Assembly: GCA_051294375.1 (NCBI GenBank)
Contig: CM119269.1
Span: 6,461,552 to 6,525,551, forward strand
Source: Paraspadella gotoi
Lineage: Eukaryota > Chaetognatha
Direction: 5' to 3'
Length of the DNA stretch: 64,000 nt
The notes below the pieces were generated by a model that was not told the DNA's origin, made no database searches, and saw only the letters and a list, made by a program, of their open reading frames with translations. Shown here one piece after another: positions 12,322 through 21,913 of this stretch. The stretch's first letter is position 1. Each line of letters begins with the position of its first letter. The translations under genes were made by a program, and so were the position numbers.

Positions 12322-12415
12322 ATTGTACCAATTGGTTGTACCAATTGGTTATGCCAATTGGTTGTACCAATTGGTTGTACCAATTTCATAATTGTAATGA
12401 AATTGGTACAACCAA
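12322..12415. repeat. Palindromic TTGGTTGTACCAA tandem at the edge of element A
   Basis: About four copies of AATTGGTTGTACC precede a large inverted repeat: TTGGTTGTACCAATTTCAT is followed after AATTG by its near-perfect complement. The right arm is the start of the adjacent element A. Confidence 0.85.
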
Positions 12416-12763
12416 TATAAAAATTATCCATTCATTTAATAAATAAGCTATCTTGCCCCTGACTTTGGACAGGCTTTGGTGGTTTAAGGCCTCCATCACT
12501 CTTACAAGATAATGACATAGCAGGTCCCTGCAAGCTTTCAATCAAGACTCTTTCACAGTCTCGTTTATTCACTCCCAGAGTACCTGGCTTCCCTATCAAT
12601 GAAGTGGTATAATATTTCAAAGAATGTTTCAATTGTATGAAAAGACCACTCCCTTAAGTATTAGATCGGGGAATACTTATTGTACTCCGCACTAGCATCA
12701 AAATACAAGGAGCTGAATTTTATGAAATTGGTACAACCAATATAAAAGTTATCCATATCCATA
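12397..12763 (+). repeat. Dispersed element A, copy 1
   Basis: About 365 bp starting GAAATTGGTACAACCAATAT and ending with a direct repeat of the same motif. The interior is shared with copies at 16450-16660 (-), 23600-24015 (+) and 35985-36228 (-). Copies 1 and 3 look almost identical by eye. On the minus strand, 12432-12632 is an open 66-codon frame kept in copy 3. The class is not recognised; no transposase is present. Confidence 0.8.
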
Positions 12764-13254
12764 TCCATAATGTTATTCTTTGTCACGTATATTCTTTTCT
12801 CCCAGATTAGTTTTCTATCCCCCTCATTTCGACTTTTTATCTCCTTTTTACTATCTTTTTTTATTCTACCATCTACCTTCCTACGTTTTTTCTTTCTTTA
12901 ATTTTCTTTTCTTATCTTAGCCTTTCCCTTTCCCCCACCTTTCCACATATATTTTCTCCTCTTCTTTTCCCTCCCTTTTTACTTCTCTAAATCTTCTATT
13001 TCTTTCCCCCTTTTTTTCCTCCTCCTGCTCCTCCTCCTCCTTCTCCTCCTCCTCCTCCCTGATTTCCTCTCCTTGTTACTCCTTTTTTTCTTTCCTCCTT
13101 TTTATTCCCTCTACGAAGCCAAAGCCATCTTTTCCCTTTCCGACAAAGGGTGGAGGGAGGAGCTTAGGTGTGAGACGCAGTAGGGTGAAGTGAAAGTTTG
13201 AAAATCAAAATTTAGCAGTTATTTCTTGAGAACTATCATATTAGTGAATATTGA

Positions 13255-13535
13255 TCTGTAGTTATTTTTCTTTTTTTAAAAATATAGTAGCCCAGTCAGC
13301 TTATTTTGTATATAGTAACTTACTAACCTTAATTAATGTCAAAATTTCAAAATGTTTTTTTTTTTAATTCTGTGAACAGATTTAGATTTCTTGTTAAAAG
13401 TTGATCGAAGAAAATAAAAATATTTTTGAAAAATTATGTCATTAAGTAGGTTAAAATTTAAAAAAAATAAAATTTTAAGATGAAAATTAAAAATTTTAAA
13501 ATTTTAGCCTATTATATACTTATTACTATTACTAC
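13255..13535 (+). repeat. AT-rich dispersed repeat, copy 1
   Basis: It shares an ordered series of landmarks with 29095-29345 (+) and 31790-31990 (-): ACTAACCTTA, a run like AAATTTCAAAAT, TTAAAAGTTGATCGAAGAAA and ATTAAGTAGGTTAAAA. Divergence is high. No coding capacity. Confidence 0.6.
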
Positions 13536-14330
13536 TTATATATAAATATAGCTCACTGGTACCCGCTGTTGTACAAAATTAAAAAATAAATTTATCAAAG
13601 TATTTTTGTTTTTTGTTTAATGTTTTATATGCTAAATTTTAAATTTCTAAAATTTTATCATTTTCACATCAATCTAGGGCGCAGCTGCCGTTGGCAAGAG
13701 TGTGCAGCTGTGAGCGACTGTGTAGGCGTAGACGTGTGGCGGTGTTGAGAACGAAAAAAAAAGTGTCGAGTTATTCAATGGTGAAACCGTGCCTGTGCTG
13801 AGAATGCTGAGGAAGTTGGTAAGTAATGAATAACGGCCAGAAAGTGAGAGCAGAATGTTGAGGTGAAATTGGCAAATGGATTGACCCATCTTCAAAAAGA
13901 GAGAAAAATAGGTGAGTACTAATCGAAAGGGGGTAATGAAAGGCGGAAAAACGGAGGATTTGGAAAAAAAAAAGGGGGGGGGAAGTCAGAAATGATTGAT
14001 CTAGAAATGGACACTGGCCAAGATGAATAATCTTTTTCCCCAAGAATTTATCGAACAGAAATTTCGTTGTCTTCTCAGCTTCGACGCTATCGCCCTTAAA
14101 AAGACGAGCGCCTAAAGAAACCGTAGAAACCCGAGTCTAGAACCCGGAACCTCTCGGACGCGGTCACGTCGCCCTCTCGAACCGCCGCCCCCCCCAAAAA
14201 AGGAAAATCCCCTTTCCTTCCTCTAATGGCCGCCTCCAAATCGGAAGACCATTTTCCCGCCTTCCACCAAATTCGGGGATCAGATTTCTCGCTTCGGCGA
14301 GAGAAAGTTTTCTCAGCCTATTTTGATCCT
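13536..14330. other. Gene-free stretch
   Basis: AT-rich, becoming GC-richer after 14080. No supported exon or RNA gene was seen. Confidence 0.55.
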
Positions 14331-14334
14331 CGAG

Positions 14335-14650
14335 GTGGGAGGGATCTTGACCCGTTTGGATCCTTGACTCGTTTTTTGATTTTTGACCCGTTTTGATCCT
14401 TGACCCGTTTAGATTCTTGACCCGTTCGGATCCTTGACCCGTTTGAATCCTTATCCCGTTTGGATCCTTGACCCGTTTGGATTCTTGACCGGGTAAAGTT
14501 CTTGACCAGGGAATATAATTAAAACGTTCAGGATTTTTTTCCGCTACTGAGTTTTAGGTCATCCTTAACCAAATTAATTCTGGGACTCGTTTAGATCATT
14601 GACCCTTTTAGATCTGAAGACCGTTCATGTCCGATAGATCTTGATCCATT
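14335..14650. repeat. TTGACCCGTTTGGATCC minisatellite
   Basis: About ten units of 17-22 bp based on CTTGACCCGTTTGGATC, regular to about 14500 and decaying afterwards. Confidence 0.9.
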
Positions 14651-15145
14651 TTATGATCCCCTTCTCAGATTAACCCCGATTCTAATCCTAATCCGCCTTA
14701 AATCTTTACTCAATCTTTCCTCTTAATCTCTTCGTGCTTGACCCCTTCTCTTCTCCAGATCCACTTCTAATCTATTTATAATCTCTGACTAATCTTCCCC
14801 CAGAGTTTTTCCTTTCTAATCACCCGCTTATCGTATTTAAGGAAATTTGGGCGCATATTATTTTGGTGGCCACTCGATATAATATGTGACTTTTGGATTT
14901 TATGATTGAGAAGATCACCGAAAGACTATGAACATTTTATTATTATTGCAACATTGAAACATCAATCATCAAGCATTGCATTTTGTACAGCCCCCAAAAA
15001 AAACAAGCACAATAGGTAGCACACCCGTATTTCCTCAATCAAACGCAATTTGTTCAGCCTTTAAACTTATCATCGGTTTTGTGGACAGTTCGGACCGGAC
15101 GTGAGATCCGCGCGGTGGGTGGTCCCTCCCGTCTGTAATCAGCTA

Positions 15146-15267
<122 letters not shown>

Positions 15268-15859
15268 GCTATTTCCTTCTTCCGTCTCTAAGAATGAAGA
15301 AAAAAGAGCGGGGAGCTCTTACTCTTTTTCATTCTTCACATCTTTTTTTTTTTTGGAAAGCAATCGTTGGCCGTTATTTTCCCTCCCATTACCGTCTTTC
15401 CAACTTTACTATCTCCCCAATCTTTTGTTTCCTACCAACCCTACCCATACTTTCTTCTTTTTTATTTCAGCCGTGTCCATTTCGAAATTTATCTTTATTG
15501 TATCATGTATACCTTCCTTAAATATTCGCATCTCCTGTTCTCACCTCTTAATATTCCCCAAATTAATCCTAAAATCCCTTTGACCTTATTTCCCTTTTTC
15601 TCAGCTGCACTTGACTCTACTTGACTCCTCGCAACCCTTATCATCGCCTTTTCTCACTCCACATTTCTCTGTTCCCTATATCTACTGACCCCACTTCCCT
15701 TATCCTCACTTCCCCTTTATTTCCCGACCCCTTTATCCCCACTTCTCCTCTGGCAAATCTTCTCTTCAATCCCCGTTTTTCATTCCCCCTCATTTCCTAT
15801 TTCCTTATTCCCTTCCTCCCACATATCCTCGTTTCCCTCTAACTTCTTCTTAATATCCA

Positions 15860-16068
15860 CTTCCCTTCAATCCAATTCCAGTAACCCTTCAATCCCCACT
15901 TCCCCCTCAATCCCCCCTTCAGTCCCCACTTCCCTCTCAATCCCAAGTTTCCCATCAATCCCCACTTCCCCGTCAAATCCCCCTTCAGTCCCCACTTCCC
16001 TCTCAATCCCAAGTTTCCCTTCAATCCTCACTTCCCCTTCAATCCCCACTTCCCCTTGATCCCCGCTC
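15860..16068. repeat. CTTCCCCTCAATCCCCA minisatellite
   Basis: Twelve or so units of 15-18 bp, some paired into a higher-order unit. Its minus-strand frame gives a GLRGKWGLKG-type peptide that I regard as non-genic. Confidence 0.88.
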
Positions 16069-16145
16069 GACCCCACTCGTCGTCCTTCCGTCCTTCGTTC
16101 ACCCAATTTCTTCGCCGCGCCCTTTTTTTCGCCAAAGGCCAAATG

Positions 16146-16149
<4 letters not shown>

Positions 16150-16181
<32 letters not shown>

Positions 16182-16294
16182 NNNNNNNNNNNNNNNNNNN
16201 NNNNNNNNNNNNNNNNNNNNNNNNNNNNNNNNNNNNNNNNNNNNNNNNNNNNNNNNNNNNNNNNNNNNNNNNNNNNNNNNNNNNNNNNNNNNNN

Positions 16295-16324
<30 letters not shown>
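16150..16324. repeat. (GA)n tract containing a 113-base N gap
   Basis: GA repeat on both sides of the gap at 16182-16294. The gap most likely marks an unresolved longer GA run. Confidence 0.95.
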
Positions 16325-16330
<6 letters not shown>

Positions 16331-16449
16331 GAAGATTGTGGAGGTGTCGCCAGGAGGGAGTGTCCAGAGTGGAAAGAGGAATCCTATTGGGAGGGAGTGT
16401 TTAAATTGAAAAAAGCGAAATTCTTTATAAACAATCTTTTAAATATTAC

Positions 16450-16660
16450 ATCACTTCATTGCGAGGGAAGCCAGGAACTCTGGGAGTGATTAAACGAGAC
16501 TGTGAGAAAGTCTTTATTGAAAGCTTGCAGGGACCTGCTATGTCATTATCTTGCAAGAGTGATGGAGGCCTTAAACCACCAAAGCCTGTCAAAAGTCAAG
16601 GGAAAGATAGTTTATTTATTAAATGAATGGACAATTTTATATTGGTTGCACTAAATTCAT
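16450..16660 (-). repeat. Dispersed element A, partial copy 2
   Basis: Reverse-orientation fragment sharing CCAGGAACTCTGGGAGTG, CTTGCAGGGACCTGCTATG and TATATTGGTTG with copies 1 and 3. In the frame equivalent to the conserved 66-codon ORF it stays open with several amino-acid changes. Confidence 0.8.
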
Positions 16661-17029
16661 ATTATTGTTGAGCTGGAGCGAGAGAAATGATCCGATATGC
16701 TGGTGTTTTGACAGTTGGTCATTTTCTAAGGACTATAGACTGTAGACTGTAGAGAGAAAGAAAGGGAGAGAGTTGGCGAACTTGGGAGAGTGGACTGTGA
16801 AAAGAAGGAAAAAAATATGTTTGGGGGGGCGATTTAGGAAGATGAAAGAGGAATCCCTCGAGAGAGAGAGAGAACGCTGAGTGGAGAGGAAAATTTGAAA
16901 TCGCTGCCGGATAAAAATAACATTTTTGGGTCGTATAAAGCATTATTATTTAGTAAATACCCTCACATATTTTTTTATCTGGTTTGCCTTTAAGCTCTGT
17001 TTTCGCCGAGAGCATTTCCATCTTTTAAA

Positions 17030-17120
17030 GCTTTCCCAATCCATTAAGCTTTTTGCCATTCTTTCTAGCTTCGCCATTCTCTCAAGCTTTGCCATTCTTT
17101 TATATCTTTTCCATACTTTC
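17030..17120. repeat. CTTTGCCATTCTTTCAAG-type minisatellite
   Basis: About five imperfect 17-19 bp units. Confidence 0.75.
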
Positions 17121-17277
17121 GAGCTTTCATACTTTGCCATCCCCGACTCGGGCACGAGGCACCGTCAGCGCCAATCAACGTCAATTAAGCTCTCACGGTG
17201 AAATCCTCGCTCGACCCGATATTAAAGCGTCGATGGCGAAAAAGTGATGTCGTTAGAGACACTTTGATATCGAGGGC

Positions 17278-17325
17278 GACGACGACGAAGACGACGACGA
17301 CGACGAAGACGACGACGACCGCTGA
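17278..17325. repeat. (GAC)n trinucleotide array
   Basis: GACGACGACGAAGAC repeats. Confidence 0.9.
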
Positions 17326-19597
17326 TCAATTGAACCGTTATGAACGTTTGAAAGGATTGCAATTAGTAATGTGGTTGTTGTACGGTTTCCTATCGTTGTT
17401 GTACGACCGAGTACAATGAGATTGTAAATTGTAAATGCTGTCCACGGAGTCGAATCTTAATTTTATTTAATTAAACACGTAACGGTGAAATAGCGCAACT
17501 TTTAAGATCATTATCGTGATAATAGACGTTTTAATATCAAGACTGATTACTAATTACAAGATGAAAGATAAATTAATACAAATGACGATACCGACGGGGA
17601 CGGCCGCACGAGAGGCAAGGTTAATGAGATGTTAACTTGATTACAATTAAACACTGATGACACTTATTATAAAATGACTCTTGTTAATGAAAGAATTGAT
17701 AACGAAGATAGGAACGAGTGAAAATCATGACTTGTCTTAGACAACTTTTAAGAACGAAGGTTAGTAAACGTTTATCAAAACAAAAAAAATTGTTTAAATA
17801 AAACTAATACGAAATTAACTTGTACAAATTATCTCGGCTCGCCGCGCATCCTCCGGATCATTCGGCCGCAACGGCTCGTCCACCGCTGCCGCCATTTCCT
17901 CGCTTCTCTCCGCTCAGAAAACTGGAATTCTCTTGGAATTTCCGGTGGATGCGTTTTCCGGGAAATTAGCGCGACTCCAAGGTCTCAGTAGCGATGGGGG
18001 GGAGAGGGGAGAAGAGTAATAGGGAAAAGGGGGGAGGGAGGGGGGGGGGGAAAGGATGACGCGCGCTGCCGAAAGCGTGAAGTGAAAACGGAATAGGGAA
18101 TAGAGTCTCACCAAGGAGTAAAAGATCGGGGAGGATGAACGCGGATATTCATGTTGGAAAAAGGTAAGTTTAAAGGAGGAAAGGAAATAAGAGGTACTTG
18201 TCGAAGCCAAAAACCAACCAAACCAGGGTTTCGGGGCGGGAAAATTGGTTTTGGAGGAAAAAGTGAGTTCGATCGGGTTGGAGGAAAGGTGAGGGTATTT
18301 CAGAGCGACTCATAACATAAAATTTTCGTTTGGGGAAGTTTACGGTCGCGCTGCGTTCGCATCAGGGGGCGATCAGGTCATCTGGTTAGCGTTTACGGCC
18401 AATCAGAGGTCGTGCGAGAAATTATTAGCCAATCGGTGAACGAGGTTTGTTTCGTGATTGAGGAAATTCTGATCTAGTATTTAGGATTGCACCGCACCTG
18501 GAGTCAAATTACAATGTTTTTGTAAACGTTCTCGAATTTACTTCGCTAAAATCATATAACACCTATTTATAAATTGAATTGATAATTTTTATATTGGTTG
18601 TGCTAATTTCATATACATTGTTGGGATTAATTTCTTCACATTTTTAAGTGAAGTAGAATAGTTGTAAATAGTAATAGTATATAGTAGTAAATGATAGTAA
18701 ATATTACAGTTGCAATCGTGGTTAAAATGTGGGGGCGATTAGTTGAAAGCGAACGCTGAAAACCGGGATTTGTAACCTACATTATTAAATAGCAAAGTGA
18801 GTTGACAAGAGGATGTAAACGTGGGAGTGAGAAGATGAAGGACGGCGAAAAAAGACAGAGAGAGATGGAGAGGGAGGGAAAATAAAGGAGAGACAAAGCG
18901 AGAGAGACAGAGAAGCATTAAAATAAATTGCCACTGAAAGGAGTCGTTGCTGATGTTGATTAAAAAAATCTCGCGGTTTTTAGTTTAATGTTTCGTTACT
19001 TAGGAAACCGAAGAAAATGAAGAAAAAAGTGTGGTTTTTTTGTTTTTGTTTTTTTATCAATTTAGATAACATTTTGGTTTATTTTTATAAAGCGTGACCA
19101 TTGCGTCAATGAATGTGAGATTTTTTAGCCGAACGTCTTCTTTACAACGGTTACGAAAATGTTTAATTTTATTTCAGTTTAGGCGAAAATTTATCTCCGT
19201 AAAATAAATTTTTGGCTATTCCAATCACAAAGCATCGTTGCCAAAATTTAGTTGCAAAATGACGAGATTTTTTTCGGGCAATATTAATCACGTTTTTAGA
19301 TGCGTCGTTCCGATGGAAAGATTAGTTGAAGTTTCGCAAAAAAAAATGGGAAATATCGTTTTTAAAAATTGTTTTTAAATAATTTTTTTTATCTTTTTTT
19401 TTTTACTAAAAGAGAAAATTCACTTTGAGGATTTAAAAAAAAGAAATTAAAAAAAAAAAACCGAAAAAAAATTAAAAAAATATTGTCGTCGCATGAAGAA
19501 GCGAAGATGGAAAAGACTCATGTTGTGAAGAAATGAAGGGGGGGGGAGTGAGAGAGATATGGCTAGGAGGAGGAAGAGCAGGACGAGGAAGCACGCG

Positions 19598-19600
<3 letters not shown>
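17326..19600. other. Gene-free stretch with two CCAAT motifs
   Basis: The two motifs, CCAATCAG and CCAATCGG, sit near 18400 and 18430. A short element A terminal fragment lies near 18579-18614. The rest is AT-rich spacer plus a poly-G/purine patch at 17995-18055. No exon was supported. Confidence 0.5.

Positions 19601-19682
<82 letters not shown>
19601..19682. repeat. (CT)n microsatellite
   Basis: About 82 bp of CT. Confidence 0.97.
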
Positions 19683-19687
<5 letters not shown>

Positions 19688-19759
19688 CTCTTCTCGCGGT
19701 TTGCGCCATTCATTCCCCTTCCATCTTTGGCTTCAATTCTATAGTCTCAATCTCGTAAC

Positions 19760-19990
19760 ATCATCTTTTCGTCTCCATAGTTACCCTGGATCGCTGGAGG
19801 AGGAGGCCCAGTCACACGCCGGTTGCTAGGCGACGGATCTGCGCGTGCCCGACCCACGCGCGTGCCCGACCGGGTCGTAAACGTCGGCCTCGAGCGACGG
19901 CGCCCGACGGCGCCCGGCATCCTGCGGGGCCAGCGTCCTCCCCGGGTCTGCATCAGCGACTCCCGGGGACCGTAAATTCGGTGGGGGGGC
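19760..19990. promoter_or_regulatory. GC-rich block with two X-box-like motifs
   Basis: GTCTCCATAGTTAC (19771-19784) and GTTGCTAGGCGAC (19822-19834) resemble RFX X-box palindromes with one mismatch each. They are followed by a CpG-rich stretch with repeated GCGCGTGCCCGACC. This could be a promoter, but no linked first exon was found. Confidence 0.25.
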
Positions 19991-20034
19991 GGAAACGCGA
20001 GGAAAATGCAGACCCACCTGATTGTAGAGGGCAA

Positions 20035-20039
<5 letters not shown>

Positions 20040-20093
<54 letters not shown>
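20040..20093. repeat. (GA)n microsatellite
   Basis: About 54 bp, uninterrupted. Confidence 0.97.
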
Positions 20094-20204
20094 ATATTTA
20101 GAGAGATTTCAAGGCCGTAGAAAACCCCGTGAATAAAAACCTCAATAGGAGCGTAGTGGGAATAAAATCACATAATTTCATTCACACAGTTTTTTCCTCT
20201 CTTT

Positions 20205-20237
20205 TACTCTCTCTCTCTCTCTCCCCCTCTCTCTCTC

Positions 20238-20301
<64 letters not shown>

Positions 20302-20318
20302 CTCTCTCTCTCTCTCTC
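20205..20318. repeat. (CT)n microsatellite
   Basis: Imperfect at the 5' side, then near-perfect CT. Confidence 0.96.
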
Positions 20319-21640
20319 CTCTACTCCACTCTTTTCTTTAGCCGCTATAATTCTTTTCTCATATCGGAAAGAGGATGCATAAATTTTCATAGGAGGAAAA
20401 GAAAAACCTAAATCGAGTTTCCAATGAGGAGGAGAGTGACGTGGTGAAGCAAGGGAAACGGGAAGAGCGGTGAGAAAGGAGGAGGAAAACACCTGTGGTA
20501 ATCATATAGCAGGAGGAAGCGCGAAGAATGGAAGAAGAGCGAAGGAAAAATCATAAAGTGGAGAGGAATCAATGTATTTCCCATTTTGTGTTGCATCGAA
20601 TCTTTTTTCCTTTTCCTTCTTTCTTTCCTTTTTCCCTCTTCTACATCATCGCGGGCGGAAAAGGAGGTGGATTTTAAGCAGTCGGGCATTTTTTGCCGGG
20701 AACTTGAACGTTCCCGCGCATTCTGCTCTGACTTAGTTTGTGTCCATCGAATTGATACCGGGCCCTGTTGTAGATTACTATCATCGGCAAAATAATGTGT
20801 TTAGATTATAAATTCAAAACATGTCTGAGCTAAATAAGAACAGTTACAGAAATATTAATTATTATAAATCAAATATTCTCAATTTTAAAAAAAAAGTTAA
20901 TTCTAGGAAATAAAACTTTTTTTTTTCTGTTTGAAAAAATACGTAGCATATTAAAGTAGATTGAGATATCCTCTGTAATGTATTTAGGTTAAGTAGCCAG
21001 TCGCGATTAGAGCCTTCACAGATAATCCTATTAAAGGAGTTGACAATTTGAATTATTATCCTAATTCACGAAATGGAGACACATCCTTCACCGGGACATT
21101 TCTCGAAGAAATGTCCGAGGTGAAAGAAGACCAGTGGCTTCGCTCACTCGTTTATATCAAAAAGTTAATTCCTATGTAGAACACGTGGGTTATAAATTTC
21201 TTTTGCTTATCTTTTTCAAAAAATAACTGTTATGAAAAAAAATTTATCAATATTAATATTTCTACCTTAATCTAGCGAAAACAAAGTTTCAATTTGTACT
21301 ACAACGATTTTTTATTAGTATGGCTACCTAAATCTGAAATCAACTGAGTATAGAAATGAATCGCTAAAACGAACTTCAAAAATTTTCCAGGTCAAAGCCT
21401 AGGAAAATTTTCGAACTTTTTCTAACGAAAAAAAAGTTTTTCCTTTAACTTGGATGAGAAATTGTGAAAGTTCATCCATTCCTTTTTAGGTAATTTTTTT
21501 TTTAAATGGGAAATCGATTTGAACTCGAAACCTAAACAATAATTTTGTAGTAAGTTCTGTTATTCACCATTCTGCGCGGAAGAATGAGTTCCGACTGCAC
21601 AGTTTACCACAGTGAATAATAAGAAATATGCCAAAGATCC
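20319..21640. other. Gene-free stretch upstream of the transporter gene
   Basis: Purine-rich to about 20570, then AT-rich. It may include the promoter or 5' UTR of the MFS gene, but no element could be assigned. Confidence 0.5.
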
Positions 21641-21650
21641 ACTCCTAACT

Positions 21651-21651
21651 T

Positions 21652-21690
<39 letters not shown>

Positions 21691-21703
21691 GAGAGAGAAA
21701 AGA

Positions 21704-21745
<42 letters not shown>

Positions 21746-21746
21746 A
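21651..21746. repeat. (GA)n tract abutting MFS exon 1
   Basis: The GA repeat ends in GAGAAG directly before the first MFS coding exon. If an acceptor lies here it has a purine tract in place of a polypyrimidine tract. Confidence 0.93.
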
Positions 21747-21749
21747 GCT

Positions 21750-21913
21750 ATGACGCCCCGGTCCCGCAAATGGACGACCCTCTTCTCCCATCAACGCCGC
21801 CATCTTCGCCTCCACGTTCGGCTACAGCTCCATCATCAACATCTCACCGGAAATCGTGAGGAGATTTGGGTTCGAAGAAAAAGACGTCGGATTTCTGGGC
21901 GGAGTCATCATAA
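21750..21913 (+). CDS. MFS exon 1 (helix 1), with apparent frame break
   Basis: The downstream frame reads INAAIFASTFGYSSII then EEKDVGFLGG and ends at A|GTGAGT. The upstream frame from ATG at 21750 reads MTPRSRKWTTLFS and joins it only if one C in TTCTCCCATC (about 21788) is surplus. In its own frame the downstream part meets a TGA about 35 bases upstream. A sequencing error is the simplest explanation; an unfound upstream exon is the alternative. Confidence 0.6.
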
